The notes under the pieces are model-generated. The model was not told the DNA's origin. It worked only from the letters and a program-made list of their open reading frames with translations, and ran no database searches. Shown one piece after another: positions 1 to 14,174 of a stretch of 64,000 nt of DNA. This stretch comes from Apostichopus japonicus (Eukaryota > Echinodermata > Holothuroidea > Aspidochirotida > Stichopodidae), in NCBI RefSeq assembly GCF_037975245.1, contig NC_092569.1, positions 32,254,668 through 32,318,667 of the forward strand. The letters run 5' to 3'. A program made the translations under genes and the position numbers. The first letter of the stretch is position 1, and each line of letters begins with the position of its first letter.

Positions 1-1928
<1,928 letters not shown>

Positions 1929-2179
1929 ATGATGCTTTGTTTTGGCATCGAAACATGTCCTTCTCTAACTGGGACCAGGATAATGACAGGCTTGATGATA
2001 CATGTGCATCTGTTCGTCAAGTTGCCTGGTGGTTCAACCATTGTGTTCAATCTAACCTCAACGCTCTGTACTTCGACGACGATAACTCTGGCAAGACGAT
2101 ACATTTGTGTCACCTTCCTGGTGGTGAATTTAACATTAACTATACAGAAATGAATATACGCCTTCTTTCAGGGATGTAG
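1929..2179 (+). CDS. Terminal exon of a fibrinogen-related (FReD) protein, partial gene
   Basis: This exon encodes the C-terminal third of a fibrinogen-like globular domain. It enters in phase 1 after an AG at 1927-1928 and stops at TAG 2177-2179. Family hallmarks are visible in order: an NMSFSNWDQDND segment (the Asp-rich calcium loop), a Cys, an AWWFNHC motif matching the usual WWY..C, SNLNALY matching SNLNG.Y, and TEMNIRLL in place of the usual EMK.RP end. The same exon in genes A and B is 263 nt and enters in the same phase; here it is 251 nt. It is more diverged than the other two (Ala for Gly in SNLNG, no final RP). It could be a working divergent paralogue or the tail of a decaying gene; no stop or frameshift is seen. 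Confidence 0.75.
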
Positions 2180-2248
2180 TGCGAAAGGAGATAATTGATA
2201 ATATACCATCTCTGGTGACGGAAAAATGTAGATGTAATACCATGGTAT

Positions 2249-2505
2249 AAGTTTATAACATACCTGTACGTAACTGAAATATCACTAAATATGTGATGTG
2301 GATATTTATTAACTTTTACCAAATATTGGTGTTTAATTAAATATGTATTATACAAAACGATTTTATTGTAATGGCATGCTCTATAAGTTTAACATACACC
2401 TGTACGTAACTAAAAATATCACTAAATATGTGACGTGGATATTTATTAACTTTTACCAGTTATTGTTGTTTTATTAAATATTATTAAAACAAAATCGATA
2501 TTATT
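2249..2505. repeat. Two-copy tandem duplication, unit about 136 bp
   Basis: A block beginning AAGTTTA(TA)ACATA and running through CTGTACGTAACT and GTGGATATTTATTAAC occurs at about 2249-2384 and again at 2385-2505 with scattered differences. It lies just downstream of the stop of the left-edge FReD gene, so it may be in its 3' UTR. Confidence 0.85.
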
Positions 2506-5180
2506 GATATGTGTAACGCCAGTCTGTTATTATGACCTTGGGTTACGGGGGTCTGCTAGACACTGAGATTCCTCCAAACAATTTTGAGCAAAGCCGTTTA
2601 TGAGGAGTTTTTGAAACAGACAAGCTCGCACACCCCCTCCCACCCCCCCCCTTACACACTCACACAACGGATATGTTTTGACCCCACCCTTAGTCTTAGA
2701 TTCTGGTCACAATGTAGTACTCTGCCATGCGTGCCCCCCCCCGACAGAAAGTAAGGAAAACGACAATGGAAACTGTTGCTATGTAAACTGACAAAGGTAT
2801 ATATGACACAACTGGCAAAGAAACTGCAATGTATCATCCTCTCTATATGCGCAACAAGATAATATTAATAATAATAATAATAATGATACTACTAATAAAC
2901 ATAATAATACAAATTAACATTCATTGATCTCAGAGAATACAAAAGTTAAAGTGAATACAAATGTCTGTCTGTGAATTGAATTCCTTGTGCGTCCATTTTC
3001 TTAATTACATTTACGTTTTGATATGAAATCTAACAGATCTATCCTGACATATAAATAAAATAAATAATAATAAAACGAAAACAACAATTCGTTTGCACTT
3101 TTACTTGCCTCTCGTCTAGCATTATCCACCCTTACTGAATGACGGTCTGTCTGTCTGTACGGGTCAAAGGTCAAAGGGATCTACGTTACCCGTATTACCC
3201 GTAATCCAAAATCCGCCTATCCGGCTCGGATCCAGGCCAGTGGGTGGGGTGTACATTCTTTTCAACACAACACATACCAACAAGAAGGTGAATCTTACAG
3301 CACAACCATGCGTGTATATTTAATATAAACTAAGTTGTAGCATTACTACATTTGCCTCTGAATGCAGTTTCAAATCTATGTTTTTAATTTTTTTTCCAAC
3401 CAAGGGTCACCCGCACAGCTGATTGAATTCTGGATTCGTCCGTGATTACAGAAAAAGTAACGCATTCTCTATTGACAACAATAATTATCAGTTACTCTTT
3501 TGACCATGCTGTTTATTGAATTGTACTCTAAATAAAAGAAATTAAAAAAAAATGAATTAAAAGGTGTTCAGAACTCCGATGACAATATAACACTATCATC
3601 TTCAAGTACTCCGCATAATCATTGTTTAGATGAAGATAATATAGATCAACAATTATCACATATCGAACTTGACATGAATATATCAGTTAGCGCTAGAAAT
3701 AAAATAGTATTGTCGCATTCCAACGGATGCGGAAGCGGATGGCCATCGCGTAAATAGAATAAATCGAAAGATTTTTTCGAGGGGTTTATATTTACATCTT
3801 CGAGACCGATACAGTCCAAATGATACATGAATAACTAAGATTACGCTATAACATTTACTTGGTGAGACACACGTATACATATTGCCGAGAACCAGGCCGG
3901 ACCCTGGAGATCTTTATGTAACGGGAACCCACTTTGTTAAACCTTTGGATTTTCCTGAAGTATATTATGACATTAAAGTAACATTATTCTCCATCCAAAA
4001 TTTCCCGGGTCTCGTATTGATCCCAGGTCTGGGAGCTGTAACTGTTTCCAAACCCCTCCCCTCTGCTCAGATCTACGTAGTTACTCAAGAAATGGATATA
4101 CTGTCTAATTGATGGACTGAATACTCGAAATACGGAACAAAGTTCATGCTTTGGTTTACTTTTTAAGATTTGAATCATTTATCCTCATAAGAAAATAATA
4201 TTTATACCTAAAACTTGAGTTTTGAAGAAATTCTAACTACAGAAAACTTTGAAAGCTAAGCACATGATCCAAATATATCAGATTCCTAAGTCAGATAAAC
4301 AAGATGGTTATGACATCGTAGTGAAGCTTTTTGGAGAACATTTGACATGATTACATCACATACCACCAATGTGATCAGCTCAATCCTGATGGAAATGAAT
4401 ATTTAACCAGTCAGAACAGATAACACCACCGAGTTAGGGGCAAGATATTGAGTTTGGGTTTCAAACTAAGAGTTTGACATGTTTTTATCTTTAACATTTT
4501 TTCTACCACCGGAAAATCCCTGTAATCCGACGAGAATACAAAATGTAACGCAATAATCATCTTGAAGTTTAAATTATGATTCCTAACGAAACCTTTAACA
4601 TTTAACTTTGTAAGCCATATTGTATGATCTTCTAGGTAACATATTAAGTTGTTACACTTAAGAACGTGGAAGATGGAATGCTAGAACATTAGGAGATCAT
4701 TTTGCCTTTTTATTTGTCAAGGATTGTCAAGGATTAATAAGAAGGACATTGTACCTCCCGGTACCGAAACAGTTAATTAGAAACTTTGCAGAGCAATTGG
4801 TCAGACACTAATTAAAGATAACTTAACACTTACGAAGCTTTCAGACTTTTTTCAGTTGCATAGAGTAATAATTCATATTCCAAGTAATAATATGGGTTAT
4901 TAATCAGTGCGACCATGTTAGTTTTTTTTTTTAAGAGAATATACACTCTCACAGAGCTTACTGATACAATATAAGTATTGTCCTGGTGAGAACGACATGG
5001 CATCCCTTGGTTATTAATGCACTATTATAATGGCAATGTTATTCAGAACCTCTGCACGGAAAATGTCAGTTAGTGAGTTATTGAAAAGCGTCGATTATGA
5101 AGAAACCGTTCCTGAGAAATATCAAGTAATAATTAACGACATACGCAGTTAAAATGCGTCCATGTTTGTCGCTGTATATG

Positions 5181-5455
5181 TCTATATAGGTAGAGTATAC
5201 TCTAATCTATATAGTATGTAAGATGGTGGCAAGGGGGGGGTGGGGTTGTTGGGGACTACATATATGTAGGTAGAGTATACTATAATCTATTATGTAGGAT
5301 GGTTGGGGGCGGGTTTCGGGGGATAACATCTATATAGGTAGAGTATACTATAATCTATATTATGTAAGATGGTTGTGGGGGGGGGGTTAAATCTATACAG
5401 GTAGAGTATACGATAATATATAGTATGAAAGATGGTGGCGGGGTTGTTGGTATTA
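5181..5455. repeat. Minisatellite, about four units of 65-75 bp
   Basis: Each unit has the core GGTAGAGTATACTATAATCT, then TATGTAAGATGGT and a G-rich run of variable length. Core copies begin near 5190, 5260, 5327 and 5399. Each core contains the palindrome GTATAC. Confidence 0.85.
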
Positions 5456-7484
5456 CATTAATAAATTCATTAAGTTGGAGTCATCCATATATTTCAACTA
5501 ATTTGAACCACGAATAAACTTTGTTATGAGCCTGCAATAACGTTGCTACTTAGTGGCTGTCATGGCAGACCATTATACCAGCAAATTATAAAACAATATA
5601 CCAAAACGAAAACCAGAAATGTCGTTCTAAGTACACACGCCTTCTATCAATATTGCAACGATGCATGTACAACATTTCCTCAATTGAAAACCTGAAGATA
5701 AGAGGTTTTAAACGGTTTTCAACTGATGAACTTTGTGCAAGCTTATTATGAGCTAGCTGTATCATGGTAAGTAGTCGATGCCAAATTGTAACCTTTGCCT
5801 GTACTTGAGATATTCTATTTACCAGTTAGTGTGTCAAAAATATCGAACGCCTCTTTATTTATAAATGACTGTTTTAGGTAAATATTTATGCAAGCAACAG
5901 TAAATGACTAGGGAATCTCGTTCATTCCCATGTGGAATTGAGGTTGATCTGGTGTTAGAAGGTGGGCATGGAACGGTGGCTTTCTGGCTGACTATACCTC
6001 AGCCAAGACGACTTTACAGAAGGACCGCAACCAACTGTAATACCTGTATAGCTCAAGTGGCAGAGCACAGGATAATAATTGTCAAAATTCAATTTATTTA
6101 CTACAAAATTGACAGTTTCTTACAGGACTACGTTGAACTAAACGTTGGATGGATGTGACCCAACACTTCATGTACTGGTTGCCTCCAACTGCCGTAGAAA
6201 TTGTCAACCATTTGTAGTTTTTTAGTAACTTTTGTTTTTGATGCAATTGCCTTGTAATCTTTGAAAATATAATTTTATTTTCATAAATCGTTGTTATATG
6301 ATATCATTGTAAATCACAAAACACGTGCTGTAGCAAACACCAGCAACATTAACCATAGTAATAAATAAACAAATTACGTTTTCCGTTATATTGGACTATT
6401 AAAGTCATTTTCAGTTATCATGGTCGTATATGTATTCATTATATATATTTTTTAATCAAGAACTGCTTATTAAGGTAATTGATATCCACACTGCCTGTTT
6501 TAATGATGTATGACACATGTTTTAATATCCCTATTATAAGAGATCCGTAGACTTGATTTGCCGTGTATTCGACGAATAAGTCAATATTTCATTTCCAAGT
6601 ATGTACAGTTTAAACATCACTCATTAACGTAATTGCTCACTAAAATGGAACTAAACCGGTTCTCGCTTGGTAACAAACTGCAGAGAAACTGATATGCTCA
6701 ATGTATCTTACCATAGAAAGTACTGAACACAAAGACATTATGGTTATATGATTTAAAATATACAGATATATCATCTTGTTAAACTAGCGTGGAAATCGTG
6801 TAATGTCTTGTCACAAAGCTAATAAAATTACCCATTTTGTGTCTCTGTTCTAGTTCTTTAAGCTTTTCTCTTCGTTTCATATATAAGATAAGTTTAATGT
6901 ATTTTAATGAATAATAACATAACCGAGTCGCCTTTAAAAGAAATAATTGTTTCTGTTTAATAACTGAGCTACGATTAAAAAGACCTCGTTCACTTTTCTA
7001 TATAAGTTATCCACACATATCATTAGCATATTAAGAATCCTTCTTTTCCTTTCAGATTGTAGCAAGAATCAGTAGCGTGGAAATGATTTTGGAGGTAAGA
7101 GGGGGTGGGGGGTTCACAATCCCCTCTCAACTAATTGCTCGGAGATGAAATAAATTGAGGATCTTATAAAGGAATGGGGACCTTTACTGGGGTCATTGAA
7201 GTCGACTCTTATGTCAGGGGTTCATTACCAATAAAAAAGAGAAATGAAATGAATCATCCTAAGGCTTAGTTAGAATATATTTTATGCAAGTTGTGCTTAA
7301 CGGATGGAACATTGCACTGATAAAATTCCCCCGATTGATTAAGGTTGCGGCCTGAAACTTTGTGGAAAGGCCAGTGACGAATAACATTTTTTGGGTGATT
7401 CTGCCCTGAAGTCACTGGATTTTTGGGTAGGTATTACCTCAGACAAAATATATAAAGGTCAAATTGTGCATTGTATGGCACATT

Positions 7485-7740
7485 TTTGGAGTGGCATATG
7501 GCACACAGTGGTTAAAGCCGATGCCTTCCAATCATAAGGTCCCCGGTTCGAGTCACTCCAAGATTAATGTATGTCGGTTACGTCCAGTTACAGAGTTGTT
7601 GACAATGGACAATTCATAATCATGGACGTTACATATGAATGTAACAGACTGTCTTTGGTCAGCTTGCGACTTTGATAAGCCAATGAGGCTTCTTTGCGAG
7701 TTCCTGCTTTCAGGAGGATCTAAAATGCATACATACATAT
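7485..7740 (+). mobile_element. tRNA-derived SINE with (CATA)n tail
   Basis: The head resembles a tRNA with a split pol III promoter. An A-box-like stretch (TGGCACACAGTGGTT) begins near 7504, and a B box GGTTCGAGTCA lies at 7545-7555. A body of about 170 bp follows, ending in a CATACATACAT tail. The body recurs in reverse orientation at 25733-25858 and 27669-27793, which shows that it is dispersed. The head does not fold into a complete functional tRNA, so this is a retroelement and not a tRNA gene. Confidence 0.75.
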
Positions 7741-8768
7741 AAACTATAAAGTATGTCTGTTAAAGTTTTGCCTATTAATACCTTGTGTGAGAGTTAATAC
7801 ATGTGTTCAGTGTTGGCAGGATACCCATCATAGTTTTCAAATTCTCCCCGACTGACAATCGGAGATGGGGTGCCGTCCCTTTCAGTTGTCATGGAAATGG
7901 TGAACCCTTTTAGTTACCCTCCAGAAAGGTAATACTAATATCTGTTGGAGTCTTGGAAATTATTAATTTTGATAAATTGTTCTTTTTGTTCTTCGTGGAT
8001 ATCACATAATAATTATGTAACAAATATCACCTCCATAAATCATAGTCCTATAACATGATATAATAACTCACTCTCAGTTCTGGCTGTATGTGTAATAAAT
8101 AAAATGCATGCTAAGGTAATGAATCATTCTCTACACTGCCTGCACTAAAGATGGCAATTATTGAAATCATAAGTTGTTGTTTAACATGGTTTATATCCTT
8201 AAATTGAGAGATCTGTAAACTTGACTTGTCAGGTCTATCTTACGTGCCATTTTGTAGTCTATGATGTGTTTTTCTTTGCACTACGTTACCATGGCGGCAG
8301 CAATTGTGTTTGGCTTTTTAATATTCTCAACATGACTCATCACGTACTGCCATGAAATTCTAAATGAAAATGCAAATTCATTGTTAACAGTGTACCTACG
8401 GTATCTTTTATAAGCCAGAAATAATAACCAATAATACGATTACTGATCAATTGATTACTTTTTAATGACACTTTGATCTTGATAAGAAGAAAAAAACCTT
8501 TTCATCAGTTTTTCATGTTTTATGATAAACATTGACATAATAAAGTTGACATATTAATGAATATATAGATTTTGAATTATGTCATGAAAACTCTTTAATT
8601 TATGCGCACAATTTGAGACGATTCAATGCATCATTAGATCAGGCAGTGGCTGTCGTGATTCTGATAAAGGATGTGTTTAACATTTTTCTTTGCAGTGTGT
8701 TGTTAGAGTGTATCCTGTTTACACCACCCCATCTTTCATTGGTAAATCAGTTCCATATTTAATCAAAA

Positions 8769-8849
8769 ATGAATTTTAAACTGTCGTGCTTTTGCATCTT
8801 GGGACTTTTTCTGCAGGAGTTCTTGCCCACGCAGTCTACAAATGAAACG
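8769..8849 (+). CDS. Gene A exon 1: start codon and signal peptide
   Basis: The ATG at 8769 opens a 27-codon exon with a hydrophobic core (CFCILGLFL) and a polar end (STNET). It ends in phase 0 at ACG|GTGAGG. No upstream in-frame coding is needed. The start was chosen because it gives a well-formed secretion signal joined in frame to the next exon. Confidence 0.8.
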
Positions 8850-11800
8850 GTGAGGTTTAAACTTACTAAAGATATTTAAACAAAACGTTATCGTATTTTA
8901 TAACGGAATGGGAAATCTCTTTGAAATTATCATCACTTGTAAACATTTCAAAATAATTCCAAAGTAATATTTCTTTTATATATTTAAGTTCCGGGCTACG
9001 ACAGTTCTTGTCATGTCATATCACATGCCTTTTTTCTGTGTAAACTTTCGGCTAAAATGGACGCTGTATATTGTTGTATACCTCATCGTTTGTCATTGCT
9101 ATTAAGAATCATTATTAACCATTGTAGAGAAAATCACGATAGTTGTGACTACATTAATGATTCTTTTTGTTCAAGCATCGAAAGTGATTGGTTTGGAATA
9201 TCATGTAACGGTTACCGCATATGTAACAGCTGAATGAGTTGAATTTTGGAAATTCCCCGACCTTATTCGAACGATGAAATAATTGGTTGAGTTTCATTTC
9301 ACACAAAAAAAAGAGGAAAATATTTTTTCAATTCACATTTTACATTTTGCATTTTACATTGAATTATTGGTAATATTAAAATGACTGACAAAGATATGTT
9401 AAGGATTGGGTTCAACTCATTAATTTAACAATCATCAACCTTCATTTAATTACAACGTCTATGAAGGAATCGTAAGTTATTTATATCATTGTAGTCGTAT
9501 TATACTCGATATGTTTAGTAAAATTACCAAACAACCGCAAAAATCTATATTTTTCAAAGCATGAAAAACTGAGATATATAGAAAAACTTGTGGAATTTGC
9601 AGTTTCATGAATGCTATTGTTCGGACAAGCAATGAAAGCTGTTCATGCGCTCTATTACTATGGCGGTGACAGGGTTGAGGAGGGGTACGTCGATCCCCGG
9701 GGGCAGTTATCTACCCGAATCCGTTTTGTATTTTCTCCTTGTTGCAAAATATTTTGTTTGATAATAATGTTAACATTCAGCCTATTTTGGCCAGAAATAT
9801 TGCCAATCATAAATTAACATCACGAATTTAAATTACTAAATCTCATTATTTAAAACAATTAAGTGTAGTATGAAAGAAAATATGCTGATATAAAATAATA
9901 AATTGTAAACTTCTACTTTAAGAATGATTTGCGAGTCGACGACGACAGTCAACACAGGGAAAGAAGAAGCATTGAGAGTAAGTACCTGTTTCCAAAACTT
10001 TTTGTTTTTTGTTTTTGAGTGACATGTAATTTTGCTTGAAAACTGATTGTGTAACTATCCATCCCTACCTCCATCTCTATCCATCTCTATCCATCTCTAT
10101 ATTTCTCTATATCTATATTTTTATATCTATAATCTCTATATCTATCTATATATCTATCTATCTAACTATCTATCAGGAAAATGATGTCATCAGTGCATTT
10201 GAGTTGAATTTTTTTTTAAATATAATATTTTAATCATTTATGCTTGGAGGAACATTTCACATGTATCAAGAAAGATGCATAATCAGCATGAAGTTTATAA
10301 AAGCCTGTAAATAAAATATTGAAGAGTAAATGCCCTGGTGACATCACATGCATACCACTAAAGGTGATCCATTGTCTGGAATAAGGGAGGTTAAACCAGA
10401 CAAAATAGGTACCATTTCAATTAACTATATCTCCAATTAGGGACAAGATATTGAGATTAGGCTTTCAACTAACAGTGTAGAATATTATTAAGCATGTGAT
10501 GACAGTAATTTGGAAATTATAAATCCTTTCAAGCAATGAAACAACGCCCCTACCCAAATATTTATAAAAACGACAGTTGGCGCTCGGCTCACGTAGTGGT
10601 GTGGTGGCAATAAGACAAAAACGTTGAATGCAAACGGCATTGCTGGAAAAGTCTCTGGTTCGGGAATTTGACAACATAACCTAGTCGTTGCATTTTCAAA
10701 AGGAACGTTCAAACTTGAAGAGGATATAATGGTGTATTTTCCATTTTGAGAAAAAAAAAGGAAAATTTGAAGAGATGAAGGAAAGTATTTTTGTGTGAAA
10801 TTCTTAGTTATCAAACAAAATATTCTGTTTATATACTGTATAGGTTCCTCTTACTTCTACTACCAAGAGCCTCAGTATCCGAGAGATTGCAAGGAAGTCT
10901 ATGAACAATGTGATGATCAAACTGAATCTGGTATTTTCATGATACAACCCGACGATGCTCCAGAACCTTTCAACGTCCACTGTAATAATTCAATTGATGG
11001 AGGCGGCTGGACAGTAAGTTTAGTTAGGTTGTTAATGTTACCTTGAGATTTGGGTAATCGATTGTTTTTATTGTATTTTAAGGCTCTGAAATAGAAATTT
11101 GTTCGAAGTACTTTGGAGAAAAGTCAGTAAAATCATTCAGCAGTTTAATATGAAAACCACCAGCAGACATAGACAAACAAACAACCAAAATGACGAATAC
11201 TTGTGCATTGTATGAGATTAATAACTATCGCTGAATGATAGCGATAATATGCGATACGAAGAGACATTCTAACTTGTAGACAGCTTTGAGTTCACCCATG
11301 TAATGAGTTCACCAATTTAACGATCATCCCTGGATTGTAATGTATATCTCTTGTAAAATGTGACTGTTGATATTTTTAAAATTTACAATGACATGCTTCT
11401 CTGGAAAGACTGACAGTCTTTGGTTTGTTTGTTGATTCGTTATTGACCAATATTGCTGTCTGGTCGGTTTCTGATATGCTCGTGTCCCGACTGGAAAGTG
11501 TGACACTAGTTACTTTTCTAAATACGATGTAATTCTCTAACCAATTAATGGTTCGTGCCATTTAAAATCGGTTTGGGGTTGTGAAAACTATTTCTGTAAC
11601 AAGTTGGTGCACAGCCAGTATAATATCCGCGAGAAAGTAAGTTAAGTTTACTCCGACGTACAGGAATTAGTCTGCATCCAGCGAGCGTCTTTATCGCTTT
11701 CAACAATTACAAACTTTTAAATCACATAATTAATCATATACCTACAAAGAAAAGAAACAGATCTCTGGAGAGCCAGACCATTTCAGGGACAATCATGTCA

Positions 11801-14174
11801 ACGGATGCCCCTTAATTCCATAATTACTTGTACCCCCTTGTTTTATGTCTTAGGTAATAGCCCAATGAACCCTTCCCGTCAGGCACGCATATACCGCAAT
11901 ACCATTTATAATAATCGGAAACCACTTCACAGCGTGAAATACAAAGACATGACCAATAATCAATAACATCAAAGTCCACAGCTATAAGTGCATTACAATA
12001 TCGATTTTTTTTTTGTTTAAAATCTAAACAGGTATTCCAACGTCGTATGGATGGCAGTGTCGACTTCTACAGAAATTGGAACGATTATAAAACAGGCTTT
12101 GGCTTTTTACATGGGGAATTCTGGCTCGGTAATGATCGAATTTCCTACATCACAAACCAGAAAAACTACGAGATACGTATCGACCTAAATAATGTGAATG
12201 GTATTCCTTACTTTGCAAAGTACAATCTCTTTAGAATCAGCGATGAGCAAAGCAAATACAGATTGACGCATCTTGGATCGTATCTTTCGGAGAGCACTGC
12301 AGGTCAGTATAGAGGAGACATTCTTTGAGTAGAGTAGTGTACACAGTCGATAGTATACTATGAAAAATCCATTCAGTCTCCAACTTACACTTGGGAATAC
12401 AAAATCTTCACTATGCTTTGATCACAAACTATTATATGAGATTACGAATCTATTGCGCTTGCTTACAATAGCAACACTTTTCTTTGGTTAATGCGGCTAA
12501 TAAAGAGGACAAATTTTAGGTGATAGGGTTGGGTCAAAGGTCAAATGCGGTCAGAAAGCAACACTTTTCTTTGGTTATGTGTCATTAAGATAGGAGAGAT
12601 TCATATGTCAGGGTTGGGGTCAATGGTCAATTGAGGTAAAAAAGCAACATTTTTTTTGGTTAATGTGGCTTTAAAAGAGGACAGATTTAGGTGATAGGGT
12701 TGGGTCAAATGTCAATTGCGGTCAGAAAGCAACGCTTCTTTTTGGTTAATGTGGCTTTTAAATAGGAGAGATTTAGGTATAAGGGTTGGGGTCAAAGGTC
12801 GATTGCGGTCAGAAAGCAACATTTTCTTTGGTTAATGTGGCCTTAAAATATGACAGATTTAGGTGATAGGTTTGGGTCACAAGTTAACCGAGGTCAAAAA
12901 TCAAAATGGCCTAAAAAGTGTGCGAAAAAATTGTCGCAAACTCCTCCTAGAGCGTAAGTCCGATCAAATTTAAACTTGTTTGGTAAGTGTCTGACCGTAT
13001 AAGCTCATGAATGCGCGGTTGATGACGTCATAAGCCAAAGATAAAAAATACGGTACCTTAAAAAGGGTTTTTATCCATTTTCTAATTATCAACATGTGGG
13101 AAACTGGCATTAAACAAATGAAAAAAAAGTGCAGATTTTGGTGTGGGCTTCGAGGGCAAAGGTCAATTGAGGTCAAATGTCAATTTGTCCTAAGTTGTTT
13201 GTAAATTGTGTCGCGAACTTCATCTTCACCGTATGTCCGAGAAAGGTGCACATGGTGGGTAGGTGCCTGACCATGCAAACCTGTGCCTGGGTGATTGACT
13301 ACGTAATAGGTCTCACCTCAGAAGTAAACAAATCTAGTAAATCTAGTGTTTCGCCATTCTCTGAGTGTCGGGGCTTTGAACCACTCGATATGTAGAGAAT
13401 GGTGAGTAAAATACTAGAACATTCCTTTTTGCATGTTGAGTGTTAGTTTGAAAGGACAATGTATGTCAGAGGTGAAATTGGCTCAAATTTGATGACTTAC
13501 ATTAAACTACAGTGATGGTTTGGTTATATCGTTTCCCAAACTTTAAGCTAAACCACACGTTAACAAACTGGTTCCCAGCCTATTAACAAAGATGGCAACC
13601 AGATGCATTCTGTAGAAACCCAACAATCACTTCTGTCATTGAGGATGAGAACAGCAACTCCTTGGATTGCCTTATTGTTGTTGTTTGTTTTACAAATGGG
13701 TTGAATTGCCTTATTGTTGTTGTTTGTTTTACACATGGGTTGAAATTTAAAGGAGAAAGATGACAAGCACTAATCTTTCAGTCGGTACAACACAACATAT
13801 AATTTAGTTTTGCACAATGTACTTATCACATTGTAGTGAATAAAGAACAATTTTATGTATCTATATTTCTATATGCAATTACATAAATGTTCGCCTGTAA
13901 CTTTTTCCAAGGCTACGATTCAATGGCATACCAAAGGAACCAATCTTTCACCACGCCAGATAGAGACAACGATAACGATGGCTCTCACAACAGTGGGCAA
14001 TACTGTCACGGCGGATGGTGGTATAAGGCGAATTGTTGGGGCGGAGTGTGTACCAACTTAAATGGGCTGTACACAGCAGGAAATACAGATTTTAAAAGTA
14101 TCTTTTGGGATCGTCTTCTTGGAGGGAACTCTCATATTAAGTTCTCGGAATTGAAAGTTCGACCTCTTTCTTAA
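8769..14174 (+). CDS. Gene A: secreted fibrinogen-related (FReD, ficolin/tachylectin-like) protein, 5 exons, 279 aa
   Basis: The coding exons are 8769-8849, 9923-9977, 10844-11013, 12032-12302 and 13912-14174. They total 840 nt with all splice phases matching (0,1,0,1) and GT-AG introns throughout. The protein has a signal peptide (about residues 1-20), a short acidic/basic linker (about 28-46) and then a fibrinogen globular domain to the C-terminus (about 55-279). Domain landmarks are the DCKEVYEQ opening Cys, DGGGWTVFQRR, GEFWLGN, the DRDNDND calcium loop, GGWWYKANC and LNGLY. The linker contains a basic RERR motif that could be a proprotein cleavage site. FReDs of this type usually bind acetylated sugars in innate recognition; that role is inferred from the family. 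No collagen or coiled-coil region is present, so how it multimerises is unclear. No exact AATAAA was seen close downstream. Confidence 0.9.
9923..9977 (+). CDS. Gene A exon 2: charged linker
   Basis: A 55-nt exon between TTTAAG and GTAAGT, entering in phase 0 and leaving in phase 1. It encodes 18 charged residues including VDDDSQHRERRSIE. Because it is short, the call rests on splice sites and phase agreement with both neighbours. Confidence 0.65.
10060..10175. repeat. Imperfect (CTAT)n/(CCATCTCT)n tract in gene A intron 2
   Basis: A pyrimidine-rich run moves from CCATCTCTAT units to CTATATCTAT and ATCT units. It lies in the intron between exons 2 and 3. Confidence 0.9.
10844..11013 (+). CDS. 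Gene A exon 3: N-terminal part of the FReD
   Basis: The exon enters in phase 1 after TATAG, completing an AGT Ser codon with exon 2, and ends at GGCTGGACA|GTAAGT. It encodes the first Cys pair of the domain (DCKEVYEQC and VHCNNS) and the invariant DGGGWT. It has a CDDQTE insert after EVYEQ that gene B lacks. Confidence 0.92.
12032..12302 (+). CDS. Gene A exon 4: central FReD, 271 nt
   Basis: The exon begins with VFQRRMDGSVDFYRNW and includes the conserved GEFWLGND, YEIRIDL and AKYNLFRI. It ends in phase 1 at GCAG|GTCAGT. The length equals that of the corresponding gene B exon. Confidence 0.95.
12430..12930. repeat. Minisatellite, about five units of 85-100 bp, in gene A intron 4
   Basis: The repeated core is AAAGCAACACTTTTCTTTGG followed by TTAATGTGGC, then GACAGATTTAGGTGATAGGG and a GGGTCAAAGGTCAA-type segment. 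Units begin near 12468, 12556, 12641, 12726 and 12816. Each carries direct GGTCA half-sites; the first has the spacing of a DR1 nuclear-receptor element. Confidence 0.85.
12870..13330. repeat. Dispersed repeat family, also at 45400-45790
   Basis: The shared words are GTCGCAAACTCCTCCTAG, CGTAAGTCCGATCAA, GTAGGTGCCTGAC and GATTGATGACGTCATA. A second diverged copy follows within the same stretch (13150-13310). The block ends without a recognisable coding frame. It is probably a non-autonomous or satellite-like element. Confidence 0.7.
13655..13745. repeat. 43-bp unit duplicated in tandem
   Basis: TTGCCTTATTGTTGTTGTTT followed by GTTTTACA.ATGGGTTGAA occurs twice in a row in gene A intron 4. Confidence 0.9.
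13912..14174 (+). CDS. Gene A exon 5: C-terminal FReD with calcium loop
   Basis: The exon is 263 nt, enters in phase 1 after TTCCAAG and stops at TAA 14172-14174. It encodes DRDNDND (Asp ligands typical of the FReD calcium site), YCHGGWWYKANC, a GGVCTNLNGLY segment with an extra Cys, and SELKVRP near the end. Confidence 0.95.

Larger units (their letters stand above)
2506..8768. other. Intergenic region between the left-edge FReD gene and gene A
   Basis: No gene could be supported. It contains C- and G-homopolymer runs (about 2640-2655, 2733-2742, 5229-5237), a short (ATA)n near 2865-2885, a 65-75 bp minisatellite at 5181-5455 and a tRNA-derived SINE at 7485-7740. A 66-codon open stretch at about 3562-3759 (+) ends in TAG and has no start or family resemblance, so it is not called. 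A dispersed-repeat segment at about 7080-7280 resembles 16770-16920. Confidence 0.6.

Noticed and set aside
3562-3759. 66-codon open stretch ending in TAG
   Set aside because: No ATG, no homology recognised, and the length is compatible with chance.
5904-6158. 84-aa open frame
   Set aside because: No family resemblance, signal peptide or splice context.
7485-7560. Functional tRNA gene
   Set aside because: The A and B boxes are present, but the arms do not complete a cloverleaf and the sequence continues into a SINE body.
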